Positions 20,482 to 29,770 of a stretch of 64,000 bases of DNA are shown piece after piece (position 1 is the first letter of the stretch; every line of letters begins with the position of its first letter). The stretch is from Paulinella micropora (lineage: Eukaryota > Cercozoa > Imbricatea > Euglyphida > Paulinellidae). A model generated the notes under the pieces. That model did not search any database. It was given only the letters and a program-made list of their open reading frames with translations, and was not told the DNA's origin. A program made the position numbers and the translations under genes. Where the stretch lies: positions 50,995-114,994 of the forward strand of contig WBZZ01001499.1 in NCBI GenBank assembly GCA_019918135.1. The letters are read 5' to 3'.

Positions 20482-20511
<30 letters not shown>
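19395..20511 (+). pseudogene. LINE 3'-end remnant with (AAG)n tail
   Basis: Broken frames between about 19395 and 19940 give a pattern typical of the C-terminal nuclease-like domain of some non-LTR polyproteins: PPDAIIDVSF, then LARASLRLAA, RELIKHRQYNQLA, then VAWVLEPTGALGHEAL. At least one frameshift and a stop interrupt it. A pyrimidine-rich stretch of about 500 bases, probably 3' untranslated, follows and ends CATTAAGTAAAG with about 19 AAG units (20454-20511). The end resembles that of the (AAG)-tailed SINE, suggesting a second LINE/SINE partnership. Only the tail of the element is present. Confidence 0.6.
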
Positions 20512-20512
<1 letters not shown>

Positions 20513-20625
20513 TAAATCAATGGCATTCAGGCTAACGATTTGTATGGATGACCAGAGGTCACTTGTAAAAGTAACTTCATTAAACCAAAGGCAAAGGCAA
20601 AGAAGAAGAAGAAGAACGCTACTTT
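20512..20625 (+). mobile_element. SINE-like repeat with (AAG)n tail, copy 2
   Basis: 5'-truncated copy that begins directly at the (AAG)n tail of the LINE remnant and ends in its own short AAG run. Confidence 0.65.
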
Positions 20626-20632
20626 ATTAATA

Positions 20633-20780
20633 TTAATATTATAAGGGTCAGCGTCTTAGTTAAATCAATGGCCTTCGGGCTAACGATTTGTATGGATGAC
20701 CAGAGGTCACTTGTAAAAGTAACTTCATTAAATCAAAGGCAAAGGCAAAGAAGAAGAAGAAGAAGAAGAAGAAGAAGAAG
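20633..20780 (+). mobile_element. SINE-like repeat with (AAG)n tail, copy 3
   Basis: Full-length relative of copy 1, starting at TTAATATTATAAGGGTCAGC and ending in AAG units, then a GA-rich stretch. Confidence 0.65.
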
Positions 20781-20965
20781 AGAGAAGAGAGAGAGTTGGA
20801 GGAGGAGGGGAGGGAAGTTTTGAGGGAGAGAACTACAAGGTCAGTGTTACAAGGAGCCAGAATCTTACTTTTGCCTTTTTCTTCCGTATCGGAAGAGGCC
20901 GGCGGCCCACCGAAAGCTCAGCCCCAATTTCCGAAAAGTGCCACACAAATCCGCACACCCTGCCC

Positions 20966-21070
20966 CCCAGGCCCCAGGGGGGTGGGTACTTTTTTACTCC
21001 CTCCGAAAAAGTTGTGGATAAATTTGTCGTTTTTTGGTCTCAATGACGGGTTATGCGACAAATTTGTCGA
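20966..21070 (+). repeat. About 105-base direct repeat, first copy
   Basis: Contains GTTGTGGATAAATTTGTCG and TGACGGGTTATGCGACAAAT, with a G/C-rich lead. The second copy is at 21243-21350. Both lie upstream of the virus-like block; function unknown. Confidence 0.75.
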
Positions 21071-21110
21071 GGCAAGAAAATTTACCGCAAAAGCCCTAGC
21101 CATAGCATGT

Positions 21111-21216
21111 CGGCCGACACTGTACAAGGGACGGCCGACACTGTACAAGGGCCGTTCGACCCTGTACAAGGGACGGCCGACCCTGTACAAGGGTCGGTCG
21201 ACACTGTGCCAATGTC
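21111..21216 (+). repeat. 21-base minisatellite, five units
   Basis: Unit close to GCCGACACTGTACAAGGGAC. The units alternate ACACTG and ACCCTG. It sits between the two direct-repeat copies. Confidence 0.85.
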
Positions 21217-21242
21217 GGGCTTGAGACACCGAGACACCCCCG

Positions 21243-21350
21243 GCTCCCCAAGCCCTAGGGGGGTGTGTACTTTTTTACCCCCCTCCGGAAAGTTGTGGAT
21301 AAATTTGTCGTTTTTTTGTCTCAATGACGGGTTATGCGACAAATTTGGCC
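21243..21350 (+). repeat. About 105-base direct repeat, second copy
   Basis: Diverged copy of 20966-21070, 277 bases downstream. The following 500 bases (21351-21840) are GC-rich with poly-G runs and hold no supported gene. Confidence 0.75.
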
Positions 21351-21840
21351 GTCTGTCTCATCCTGTCTCAGAAAATATAGGGAAAACTATAGGCCTGAGA
21401 CACTTGAGACACTTTTTTTGAATTTTCAAAAAAATTCAAAAAAGAGGAAGGAAGGGAGGGAGGGGGGGTGGGGTGGTCTTTGCCAACCCGTCTCGCTGTC
21501 TCACGTGGGAGGGGGTGGGGGAGGGGGGGGGGTTTCCCGTTGGGGGTGGCAGGGGGGACAAAAAGGCAGTAGTCGGGGACAAAAATGCAACAGCCGGGCC
21601 GGCCGAGGAAGTGTGACGTGGCACGCGCCTGGTCGGTCGTGTCTCGGTCACAACCCTCGAGTTTCTGCTCGAGGGACGTGGGTAGCAGCCAGGGTCGAAC
21701 CCCTTGTCGGCCGTACCACTGGATGTGGACAAATTCCCGGAATTTTACCGCGCCGCAAACCAGGGGAAATTTTCGCGAAGCTTTGCTTTTTTGGCCGCGC
21801 CCGCAACACACGAGGGAATTTTCCTGTCAGTGTTTTTGAA

Positions 21841-21851
21841 TTTTCTTGTGC
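21841..21851 (+). promoter_or_regulatory. Shared upstream motif TTTTC-TTGTGC, helicase gene
   Basis: TTTTCTTGTGC lies 33 bases (measured from TTGTGC) before the chosen ATG at 21879. The same motif precedes two more genes of this block (24747 and 25128), at 33 and 26 bases from their ATGs. A viral promoter or leader element is inferred. Confidence 0.55.
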
Positions 21852-21878
21852 TATGTGTTATGTGCAGACTGTCCGACG

Positions 21879-24644
21879 ATGCCCAAGAAAGCTCAAAAGA
21901 AGAAGGGGGAGGCCGAGGACGACGGCGAGGAGGAGAAGAAGATCGCTTTCTCCCTGCAACAGCGCGTGAACGTGGAACGGCTGCAGCACATCCTGACGCT
22001 GGCGCGCCTGCCAGTGGACGAGGCTGCGAAGGTGAGCGACATCATCGGTTTGTACAAGAAGAGCCACGGGAGCGCAATGATCGAATACACGGAGAGCAGG
22101 GGCTGCGAGGGGACTAGGCTCTGGGGGAAGTGTGCGATCGGCCTGAGGAAGAAGTGGATCTGTCGCATGGCCGCGGGCGATTACTACGAGTGGCTGGATA
22201 TCAAGAACGCGGCGTGTACTCTGCTCGTGCAAGCCCATGTTCAAGCACGGGATCGAGGTGCCTACAGATATTGCGTATTACGTGCAGCCAGGCGGCAGGG
22301 AAGCCATGATCGAGGATCTGTGCGATGAGCTCAAGTGGGCGCACGACGAGGCGGGGAAGAAGCGCTGCAAGGAAGCGTTCCTCGCTGTCATCAACGGGAA
22401 AAGGGTGACTGGCGACCCCGATATAGAGTGCAACCTCCTGAAATCATGGAAGAAGGACTGGAAGAGCGTGATGCCTTCTTTCGTGATGCTGGCGGAGTAC
22501 GGCCCGATATGGCAGGCGGTGCAACAACAGCGGAACAAGCCCAATAAGGAGGCGACCTTCTTTTCCTACGTCTGGCAGAGCCTGGAGCGCAAGATTATGG
22601 AAAAGGTCGTCGAGTTCTTCCACTCACGCAGGGACGGCAAGAACAAGCTGTACAACGTGGGCGTGTGGAAACACGACGAGATCGGCGTCGAGAGAGTGTG
22701 GGGCGAAGGCAAGATCATGACGGACGAGATGATCAAGCAGGTGCAAGAGTACGTCAAGACGACGACTGGGTACGAAGTGGCCTTCCATTCGGATGTCGGG
22801 ACCTGTACTACGGCGATCAGCACTTGCACAAGCTGTCCAGCCACGACGAGAAGTGCAGGCACGACCTGGTGAAGCACGCCCGGCGTTCCAGGGACATTCG
22901 CTTCAACGGGGAGGTACTTGGCCCCCACGCGAGAATCGAGGGAGTCTACTGCTTTGTAGGCGAGGCGGAGGAGTACATGGATCGTATCCTGATGGACACC
23001 GATTACTACCAGAACGTCAACAAGGAAAAGCTTCTCAAGTGGTTCGTTGGTACTAGCCACCGCTTCTTCCCTGTCAAGCGCCCGTCGGAGATGCGGACTG
23101 ACTGGATCAGCTTCAGGAACTGCACCTTCAACTCGCGCACTCTGACCATCCGCACCTGGGAACAACTGCGTGCGGACGGGCAGGCTGCTCCGTTTACTGA
23201 TCATTTCTACGACGTCGAGGTGGACACGGAGAAGATGATCAAGGCCATGTGCGGCGACGACGACATGACTCCCAACTGGCGAGACCTGCTTGGGTTCCAG
23301 TTGAGCAAGCCTATGTGCGAGATCTTCGAAACGTTGTTGGGCAGGCTCCAATTCCCGCTCAGGGAACGAGATAACTGGCAGGTGCTTCCTTTCATGCTGG
23401 GCGACGGGGGCACAGGGAAAGGGACAGTCATCGAGATCCTGCAGGCAATGAAGCCCTCTGGCAAGGTGGGCTCTATCAGCAAGAACACAGAGAAGAACTT
23501 TGGGCTGTCTTCGCTGTACGACAAGGAGCTAGTCGTGATCCCGGACCTGCCACTCGACTTTGCGAGCACGGTTGACCAGGCCACGATGCAAAGCATGGTG
23601 TCGGGCGAGCCGGTCAATGTGTCACTCAAGAACAAGACCGCCAAGAGCACGGTGAACTGGAAACCACCGCTTATCGTGGGCGCTAACTACATGTTCAACT
23701 ACAAGGACGGCCAAGGCCAGTGGAAGCGCCGGGTGGCTCTGTTTCTGTTTAACAATCTCGTGAAAAGGGCGGACGACGGCCTCGGGAAACACATTATCGC
23801 AAACGAAATGCCGTACATCCTGGCGCGCTGCGTCGCCAGGTACAAGCGCGCAGTGGACGAGCACCCGCGCGCAGACTTTTGGGCTGACATCGCGCCAGAG
23901 GAGCTGCGACAGAATCAGAAATTCGTGGAGAGCAGTGCAAACGTGCTGGCCCGTTTTCTGAACGAAGGCAGCAAGGACTACGGCGTTATTTACGAGAAGA
24001 ACCATTTTACGCCGTGGCAAGACTTTGCGAACGCGGTCAACAAGTACCTGAAGGAGGACTGCAAGCTGCATACCGTGACTGCAGAGGATCTGGGAGATAC
24101 CGCGCTGCGCAGGTCCGAATACGAAGTCCATCGGGTGCAGGCGACCTCGGGCCTGACCAAGAAAGACGTCCGCGTAAACTACTGTATGTTTTGTCCTCGG
24201 TCTACCAAGGAACTTGGACATGTATGCGACGTGTCGTGTGAGTCTATCATATGTGGCTTCGCCCGTGGATGTGGTCATGCGAACGCTCCACGTAACAAGA
24301 AGCCTGGGATCGTGCATATGCGCTTGCTTACGCGCAGAGCCTATGACCGGGCGATGATGGGGTCGGCGGAAGAGGAGGAAGAAAATGAGCCTTTTATGGA
24401 CTCGGGGGAGGCGAGCGAGGAGGCATGTTCGGTGCTCATGGTACAGACCGGTATGGTTGCCGACAAAAAAGCAGCCTTGCGGATGATCAAGCGACTGAAA
24501 GAAAAGGCAGTTAAGGACGCGCTGAAAGTAGCAGGCAAACGCAGGAACAAGAAGGAAGAAGGCAAGGAAGAAGCGGAACAGCGACAGAACAAGAGGCAGC
24601 GCTTTGACGATGCAGATCACGTGACTGCCGACGCGAGCACGTGA
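21879..24644 (+). pseudogene. D5-like SF3 primase-helicase of large DNA virus type
   Basis: About 921 codons with two single-base-type frameshifts, near 22230 and 22800. The N-terminal third (Lys-rich start, then YYEWLDIKNAAC and a helical region) resembles the part of giant-virus D5 proteins that precedes the helicase. The helicase core has Walker A GDGGTGKGT at about 23400, a Walker B-like strand LVVIPDLPLDF, the SF3 sensor PLIVGANYM and an Arg pair QWKRRVALF. A Cys-rich stretch (YCMFC, later CESIICGFARGCGH) and an acidic/basic tail follow. The family unwinds DNA at viral replication forks. The start at 21879 follows the shared upstream motif. The shifts suggest an endogenous decayed copy, or read errors. 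Confidence 0.85.
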
Positions 24645-24659
24645 AAGCATTTCATTAGA

Positions 24660-24712
24660 CTTTTTTATGTTCCAAAAAAAGAATGAATAAAACAAAAAAA
24701 GGCGCGCGCCTG
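24660..24712. terminator. AT-rich tail with GC palindrome
   Basis: After the helicase stop come A/T-rich runs and then GGCGCGCGCC, a perfect 10-base palindrome. It lies in the 140-base gap before the next gene and may end or process the upstream transcript. Confidence 0.3.
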
Positions 24713-24746
24713 ACAGAGACCACAGCGAATTGAACTGTGACACATT

Positions 24747-24757
24747 TTTTCTTGTGC
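24747..24757 (+). promoter_or_regulatory. Shared upstream motif, membrane-protein gene
   Basis: TTTTCTTGTGC within a longer T run, 33 bases (from TTGTGC) before ATG 24785, the same distance as at the helicase gene. Confidence 0.55.
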
Positions 24758-24784
24758 ATACTGTTTTTGACTCGTTAGGCTAAC

Positions 24785-25123
24785 ATGTCAGACACACAAA
24801 CTACCAAAGTTGACAATAAGCTACTGTTCGTTGCCGGGTGCCTTCCTGCCCGTTTTTTACTGGCCAAAGTGGCACTTGACGCGGCACCGCCGACCAAACA
24901 CAAGCTGCGTGTTCTTGCCATGGTCCCGGCCGTCGTGTGGCTTTCAGAAATTTTGAACAAACAAGAAAAAGGCTTCCTGGGCGGTCAAGTGTGGTGGGCC
25001 GATAACCGCTTGTGGCACGGGCTGCTTTATATGCTATTTGCTTCTACGGGGAAAGGAGAATTACTAGTGACGGAAGCCCTGCTGGCTTCGTACTTTGGCT
25101 TCCAGCATTTCAGCAGAGAATGA
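24785..25123 (+). CDS. Small membrane protein of giant-virus type
   Basis: 112 residues with three hydrophobic segments: near LLFVAGCLPARFLLA, LAMVPAVVWLSEI and the C-terminal ALLASYFGF. Between the last two is GGQVWWADNRLWHGLLYMLFA, here split for reading as GGQVWW / NRLWHGLLY / MLFA. From memory, a WW..R..HG.LY pattern resembles a short conserved membrane protein in several giant algal viruses; I cannot confirm this without a search. It is intact and sits between helicase and reductase on the same strand with its own upstream motif. Role in the virus unknown. Confidence 0.6.
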   Translation: MSDTQTTKVDNKLLFVAGCLPARFLLAKVALDAAPPTKHKLRVLAMVPAVVWLSEILNKQEKGFLGGQVWWADNRLWHGLLYMLFASTGKGELLVTEALLASYFGFQHFSRE

Positions 25124-25127
25124 TTTT

Positions 25128-25140
25128 TTTTCTCTTGTGC
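25128..25140 (+). promoter_or_regulatory. Shared upstream motif, ribonucleotide reductase gene
   Basis: TTTCTCTTGTGC variant of the motif, overlapping the end of the membrane-protein gene region and 26 bases (from TTGTGC) before ATG 25161. Confidence 0.5.
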
Positions 25141-25160
25141 CAGTATGTAAGCACGGCGAA

Positions 25161-27429
25161 ATGCAGGTCAAAAAAAGAGATGGTTCGTTGGAGCCGGTGT
25201 GTTTCGACAAGATCTTGCAGCGCATCGCGATCCTTGCGAGTGACCTGCCCGGGCCAATGCGGTCGAGGTGGCCAAAACCGCTATTGCCGGCCTACGAAAT
25301 TGCATCTCCACGTCCGAACTGGATGGACTCGCGGCCGCAACCTGCGCCAGCCTGGCCTCTTACCACCCCGACTACGCGCTGCTCGGCGGCCGCCTTGAGG
25401 CTAGCAATGTCCAAAAACAGTGTTCCCCCACGTTCCAGGGCGCGATGGACCGTCTGCGCCTGTCGTTGGTGCCCAGCTTTTCTGTCTTTGTCGACAAGCA
25501 CGCCGCCGCCCTGAACGCAATGATAAGACGGGAACGAGACCTCAATTTTGACTTTTTTGGCATAGCTACGCTCAAGCAAGGCTACCTCCTCAAAGACAGT
25601 GACGACAAGATCTGCGAGACGCCGCAATATCTGTATATGCGAATTGCGGTGGCTCTGCACCATGGCCTGGAAGACAGCGGAGACAGAGTCTTGCTCAAGA
25701 TCCAGGACACTTACAATCTCTTAAGTGCCGGGCTGTACAGCCATGCTTCACCAACCATGTTCCATGCCGGCCTGCGCCGGAACCAGCAGCTGGCTTCGTG
25801 TTTCTTGCTGCCCGTTAGAGAAGACTCGCTTTCCGGGATCTTCGAGACGGTGAAAGACTGTGCAATTATCTCCAAGCATGCAGGGGGCATTGGGCTGTAC
25901 GCAGGCAACGTGCGAGCGACAGGATCCAAGATTTACGGGACGGGGGGCAAAAGCGACGGGATCGTGCCGCTTTGTCGGATTCTGAACGAGACGAGTCGCT
26001 ACGCCAATCAGTCAGGACGTAGGAAAGGGGCGTTTGCGGTGTACATGCCCCCTTGGCACAAGGACATCTACGACTTCCTTGCCTTGCGCCAGAATACAGG
26101 TGCGGCGGAAACGAGAGCGCGGGATCTGTTTACTGCGCTTAGTATTCCATCGCTTTTTATGGAACGAGTGCGCGACGACGGTGACTGGACACTGTTTTGT
26201 CCGACCGAGGTGCCGGGACTAGACGAGTGCTGGGGCAAGCTCTGGGAGTCTCGCTACACCCACGCAGAGAAAACACTGCAGGGCCAAAAAGTAAAAGCTC
26301 GGTATCTGTGGTCAGCCATTTTGAAAGCTCAAATCGAAACAGGCACCCCCTACTTGATCTTTCGGGACCACGCCAATGCCAAGAGCAACCAGCAGCATTC
26401 CGGTACCATCAAGAACTCGAACCTGTGCGCGGAGATCATGGAAGTGAGCTCGTCCGAAGAGACTGCCGTCTGCAACCTCGCGTCGCTGTGTCTGCCCCGT
26501 TTTGTCACAGAGGACAAAAAACTCGACATCAGCCTCCTCCACGCCGTCACGCGTAGTGCGGTAAAAGCACTGGACCGTGTCATTGACCTGAGCACTTACC
26601 CCGTCCCCGAGGCTAAAATGTCAACCTTGGAGCACAGGCCGGTTGGGTTGGGTATCTGTGGACTGGCAGACCTGTTCATGATCATGGGAGTTTCCTTTGA
26701 GAGCCCCGAAGCAGCCGTCTTGAATGAGCGAGTCTCTCGCGAAATCTACTACGCGGCCGTGTCTGCTAGTGTAGAATTGGCCAGAGAAAAGGGGTGCTAT
26801 CCGGAGTTCGAAGGTAGTCCCGCCTCGCAAGGCAAGCTGCAGCCGGACCTTTGGGGCGTGGAGCGCTCGACTGACAGATGGGTTAAGCTCAAGGCAGACA
26901 TAAAGGCTCATGGTTTACGTAATAGTTTACTTGTAGCACTAATGCCCACGGCTAGCACCTCTCAGATACTGGGAGTGAACGAGAGTTTTGAACCAATTTT
27001 TAGCAATCTTATGGTCAGACGTACTTTGGCAGGGGAACACACACTGCTTAATCGATATCTGGTAAGATCACTCGAAGCAGGGGGCTCTGGACCCCGGCAG
27101 TCAGAGCGCAGCTTCTGGCAAACGACGGGTCAGTCCAGGACATTGCAACCATAGTATTACCGGACGACATTAAACAAGTGTACAAGACGGTCTGGGAAGT
27201 GCCGATGAAGACACAACTGCAATTCTCTGCGCTGCGTGGTCCTTACGTGTGTCAGTCGCAGTCACTCAACGTCTACTTAGCCAACGCGACCGAGCGCAAG
27301 CTGTCTTCGTCTCATTTTTTTGCCTGGGAATCGGGCTTAAAGACCGGCTGCTATTACCTTCGAACCAAGGCAGTTACTAGCGCCAGACAATCGTGTACTG
27401 GTGATGTGTGTGTCATGTGTACAGTTTAA
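25161..27429 (+). pseudogene. Class I ribonucleotide reductase, large subunit
   Basis: About 756 codons, two frameshifts (near 25250 and 27085). The start at 25161 gives MQVKKRDGSLEPV, the beginning of an ATP-cone regulatory domain. The barrel has the redox Cys in QLASCFLL, the NLCAEI motif with the radical Cys, the partner Cys in CNLASLCLP and the Tyr pair in GCYYLRTK used for radical transfer. The C-terminus ends CTGDVCVMCTV, with the CxxC that re-reduces the active site. The enzyme makes deoxynucleotides together with a small subunit, not seen here. Large DNA viruses often carry it. All key residues survive, so the shifts are recent or are errors. Its TAA is directly followed by the stop of the opposing gene. 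Confidence 0.9.
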
Positions 27430-28164
27430 TTAAACTAGGTCTACGGTCAAGTCCATGGCCAAATGGCCTCCCTCGCCGTTCTCTTCGCCGGACAGTGAGA
27501 CGCCAAACGCTTCTTTTTCCGATATGTCTTGGTCCGGGTAGCCCAAGCCCTCGTGTTGCTTGCGGATTTGTAGCACGCGCCACGAGAGTGTGACTTTTTC
27601 GCCCTTAGAACACAGCGCCGTGGCTTGAATCACCGTTTTCACCACGTCTCCCTTTTGCAGCGTGGCAGTGTCGGCCCCGCCCAAGAACCTCGCCTCCGTG
27701 ACCGTGACGGTCAGACGCGGTGCCCAGGCCCGGTCCGATTTCTGCGAAGTGCGCAGCCGTGTGCAGGGCTGGTAGCAGCACTTGACTTGATCGTCGCTCC
27801 GCGCCATCGGGCCGGCCCTCTTCATCGTCGGCACAACCTTGTCGCGGTTCTCCACCACGAGCTCGGCCACACGATCGTCGATCGCTCGCACCACCTGGTA
27901 CGATTGCAGCACCGCACCATACTGTTGCGCGTGCTTGAAGTCGAGGTCAATGGTAGTCTTGGCCGACTTGTTGCCTTGGTCGTACGTCGAGGGATCCCAG
28001 GCCAGTTGCATGCCTGGGAGAACCAGCGTTAAGCTTTTCTTGTCATAACACAGGTTCGAAAAGATGCTCCCGTACGCACTTCTTGATTCAGACAGGTGCA
28101 GCTTCTTCGGGTCGGCCGCCGGGTCAAAGGCCTTGACTTGGTTGTTGTCAGTGACGATAGACAT
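27430..28164 (-). CDS. Conserved-looking giant-virus protein, possibly ssDNA-binding-like
   Basis: 244 residues, intact. The N-terminal part has a strand pattern (SNLCYDKKSLTLVLPGMQLAW, split as SNLCYDKK / LTLVLPGMQLAW, then KTTIDLDF). It recalls a family of giant-virus proteins of similar size that have been likened to single-stranded DNA-binding proteins. That resemblance is from memory and weak. The C-terminal part has another beta-rich block (LTVTVTEARF, then KVTLSWRVLQIRKQ) and a short acidic end. It is transcribed towards the reductase and away from the clamp gene, with stops abutting at 27429/27430. Confidence 0.5.
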   Translation of the reverse strand: MSIVTDNNQVKAFDPAADPKKLHLSESRSAYGSIFSNLCYDKKSLTLVLPGMQLAWDPSTYDQGNKSAKTTIDLDFKHAQQYGAVLQSYQVVRAIDDRVAELVVENRDKVVPTMKRAGPMARSDDQVKCCYQPCTRLRTSQKSDRAWAPRLTVTVTEARFLGGADTATLQKGDVVKTVIQATALCSKGEKVTLSWRVLQIRKQHEGLGYPDQDISEKEAFGVSLSGEENGEGGHLAMDLTVDLV

Positions 28165-28311
28165 TTCGATTTGTGGGGCTCTTTTTTATTTTGACAGTAC
28201 AGGGTTTTCTTTGTTTTCAGCTTTTGAATCTTAAATCTCGAATCTCGCAATTTAAAAGTTTTAATTAGAAAGAGAGAAAAAAAAGTGGCAAAAGGACAAT
28301 CGTCTCAAAAA
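28165..28311. promoter_or_regulatory. Divergent promoter region
   Basis: 147 bases, T- and A-rich, between opposite start codons (minus 28164, plus 28312). TTTTCTTTGTTTTC at about 28204 loosely resembles the shared TTTTC..TTGTGC motif. A GTG at 28285 opens the frame earlier, but ATG 28312 is the likelier start. Confidence 0.4.
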
Positions 28312-29259
28312 ATGATGACTCGTTTTCTTTGGAGGTCCAAGACCCATGGGATTGCGTTCAGACGGGCGCTCGACTCGTTGTCGCCGCTATTGCTGGAGGC
28401 TCGAATCGAGGCCACGGTCGACAAGCTCGTGCTCTGCAGCGCGGCCGACGGGCTGGTCGGGCAGTTCGTGGTCCCCTTTTCGGGCGCCAATGGTGATTAT
28501 GTCAACCTGATGTTCCCCAAGTGCGTGTTCAGCGTTGACCTGAAGGAAATGAGCTGTTGGCTTTCTACTTTCCGCGAGGGCATGGTCTTGGAACTTTCAG
28601 TCGCGGTCGACAACAAGCTCTGTGTCAAGTTTTACAACGAGGCCAAATCATTCGAGCACTACTCTGACCTGACCTCGCTGCTCGTGTCCCAGGAGGCGGC
28701 TTTTCTACCGACGACCGAGTGGACCAACGTCGACCGACTCGTCGAAGTGTCTGGCCCCGCCCTGAACGCCGTTATCCGGCATCATTCCAAATCCAATTCG
28801 CACTGCCGTCTGTTTGTGGAAGGGAACAGGCTCTGCACGGAATCCTCGCTAAGGGCTGTGGACGCAAGTCGGCTGGCGCGCACTTCGCTTGGCGGCATCG
28901 CCCTGCTCGCGGAGGACAAGGACTCGCTGTTGAAATCGGACCTATCACACCCGCCTACCGAAGCCGGCGAGTGTGTCTACGCCCTGGAAGTCCTCAAGAA
29001 GATACTCAAGTCGTGCGCTTTCCAGGAGAAAAAGACTGGCCGGGTGCTGGTCGGCGCTGCCCCGAACGTGCTGCACCTCGTCTTCAAGCGGGACGGCGGC
29101 CCGTGGCTCAAGTACACTGTACTTGCTGACACCGAATCATCGCCCCCTTTGCCCACGCTGGCGCCGCTCGCCCTGACCACCGACAGCGCCGCCGAGGAGA
29201 GTGAACAGCGCAGGGTGGTTAAACGCAAGAAGAAGAACCCGAAGAGGAAGAGAGACTAA
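28312..29259 (+). CDS. PCNA-like sliding clamp
   Basis: 315 residues from ATG 28312. The pattern fits two repeated clamp domains. The second ends with YALEVLKKILKS, VLVGAAPNVLHLVF and LKYTVLADTES, which parallel the PCNA segment before the C-terminal strand. An early helix-strand unit has FRRALDSLSPLLLEARI and VLCSAADGL. A Lys/Arg-rich tail (KRKKKNPKRKRD) may be a nuclear signal or DNA contact. The clamp would tether the viral polymerase to DNA. It is intact, and longer than typical PCNA (about 260) because of the tail and loops. It diverges from the 244-residue gene. No polymerase gene is seen in the window. Confidence is limited by low sequence similarity. Confidence 0.6.
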   Translation: MMTRFLWRSKTHGIAFRRALDSLSPLLLEARIEATVDKLVLCSAADGLVGQFVVPFSGANGDYVNLMFPKCVFSVDLKEMSCWLSTFREGMVLELSVAVDNKLCVKFYNEAKSFEHYSDLTSLLVSQEAAFLPTTEWTNVDRLVEVSGPALNAVIRHHSKSNSHCRLFVEGNRLCTESSLRAVDASRLARTSLGGIALLAEDKDSLLKSDLSHPPTEAGECVYALEVLKKILKSCAFQEKKTGRVLVGAAPNVLHLVFKRDGGPWLKYTVLADTESSPPLPTLAPLALTTDSAAEESEQRRVVKRKKKNPKRKRD

Positions 29260-29460
29260 TCCCAGGCAGGCGCTTGAGCCTCCTTAGTGTACTTGCGGCC
29301 AGCGAGCTTGCTAATAAAATTATTTTGTGTCTCTTTTCTATGCACCGGCACGTACCAATTCACAACCCGTCCCACGGCCCTGAAAGCCGAGATGTCTAGC
29401 GGTCCGCCGTAATCTACTAGCTCGTGGCGTGGCGGCGCCGGCTGCACTAGCTGCTTGTGT
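29256..29460 (-). pseudogene. 3' end of an unknown viral gene, truncated
   Basis: A minus-strand frame with no ATG at its beginning runs from about 29460 to a TAG that overlaps the clamp stop. It encodes about 65 residues (segments such as GRVVNWYVPVHR and NNFISKLAGRKY). It looks like the C-terminal end of a gene cut where the next retroelement begins, marking the right edge of the virus-derived block. No family recognised. Confidence 0.4.
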
Positions 29461-29770
29461 AGATTGACTCTTACTTTACATTACAATAACGGTTAGAATA
29501 ATTTCTGACAGCAGTTACTCGTGATATGACAATTACGTCATTTATTATATGTCGATAGGACTGATTTACCAATTATTTACGACTGACCTAATTAATGAAT
29601 TTGGCATTGTCAGCCAGTCACATGTTATGGTTTTGCCGCCTTCAGTTTGGCGGTAATAATTTTACTCAATAAATCTCTCACAATCTGTTCAACTGCGAAC
29701 TACCAAAGTGTCCCGGTCTTCAACCCGGCCTCTGTCAACTAAGCTACCGGATTTATAAATACATTGGGTT
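29461..29770 (+). repeat. Probable 5' LTR and leader of Copia element 1
   Basis: AT-rich 310 bases with an AATAAA-type signal near 29670, directly before the gag ATG. The exact LTR ends cannot be fixed because no matching 3' LTR is found in the window. Confidence 0.4.

Noticed and set aside
20796-21224. 142-residue ORF ending in TLYKGRPTLYKGR-type repeats
   Set aside because: The repeat is the 21-base minisatellite, which is a multiple of three; no other evidence of coding.
22566-24743. Long minus-strand ORFs opposite the helicase (261 and 373 residues)
   Set aside because: The helicase strand has clear SF3 motifs; the opposite frames are open because of GC-rich codon use.
29700-29757. tRNA-Phe-like sequence on the minus strand upstream of Copia Gag
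   Set aside because: D-arm-like and GAA anticodon-like parts are visible, but the T arm lacks the TTCRA loop and stems mismatch. It could be tRNA-derived primer-region sequence but not a tRNA gene.
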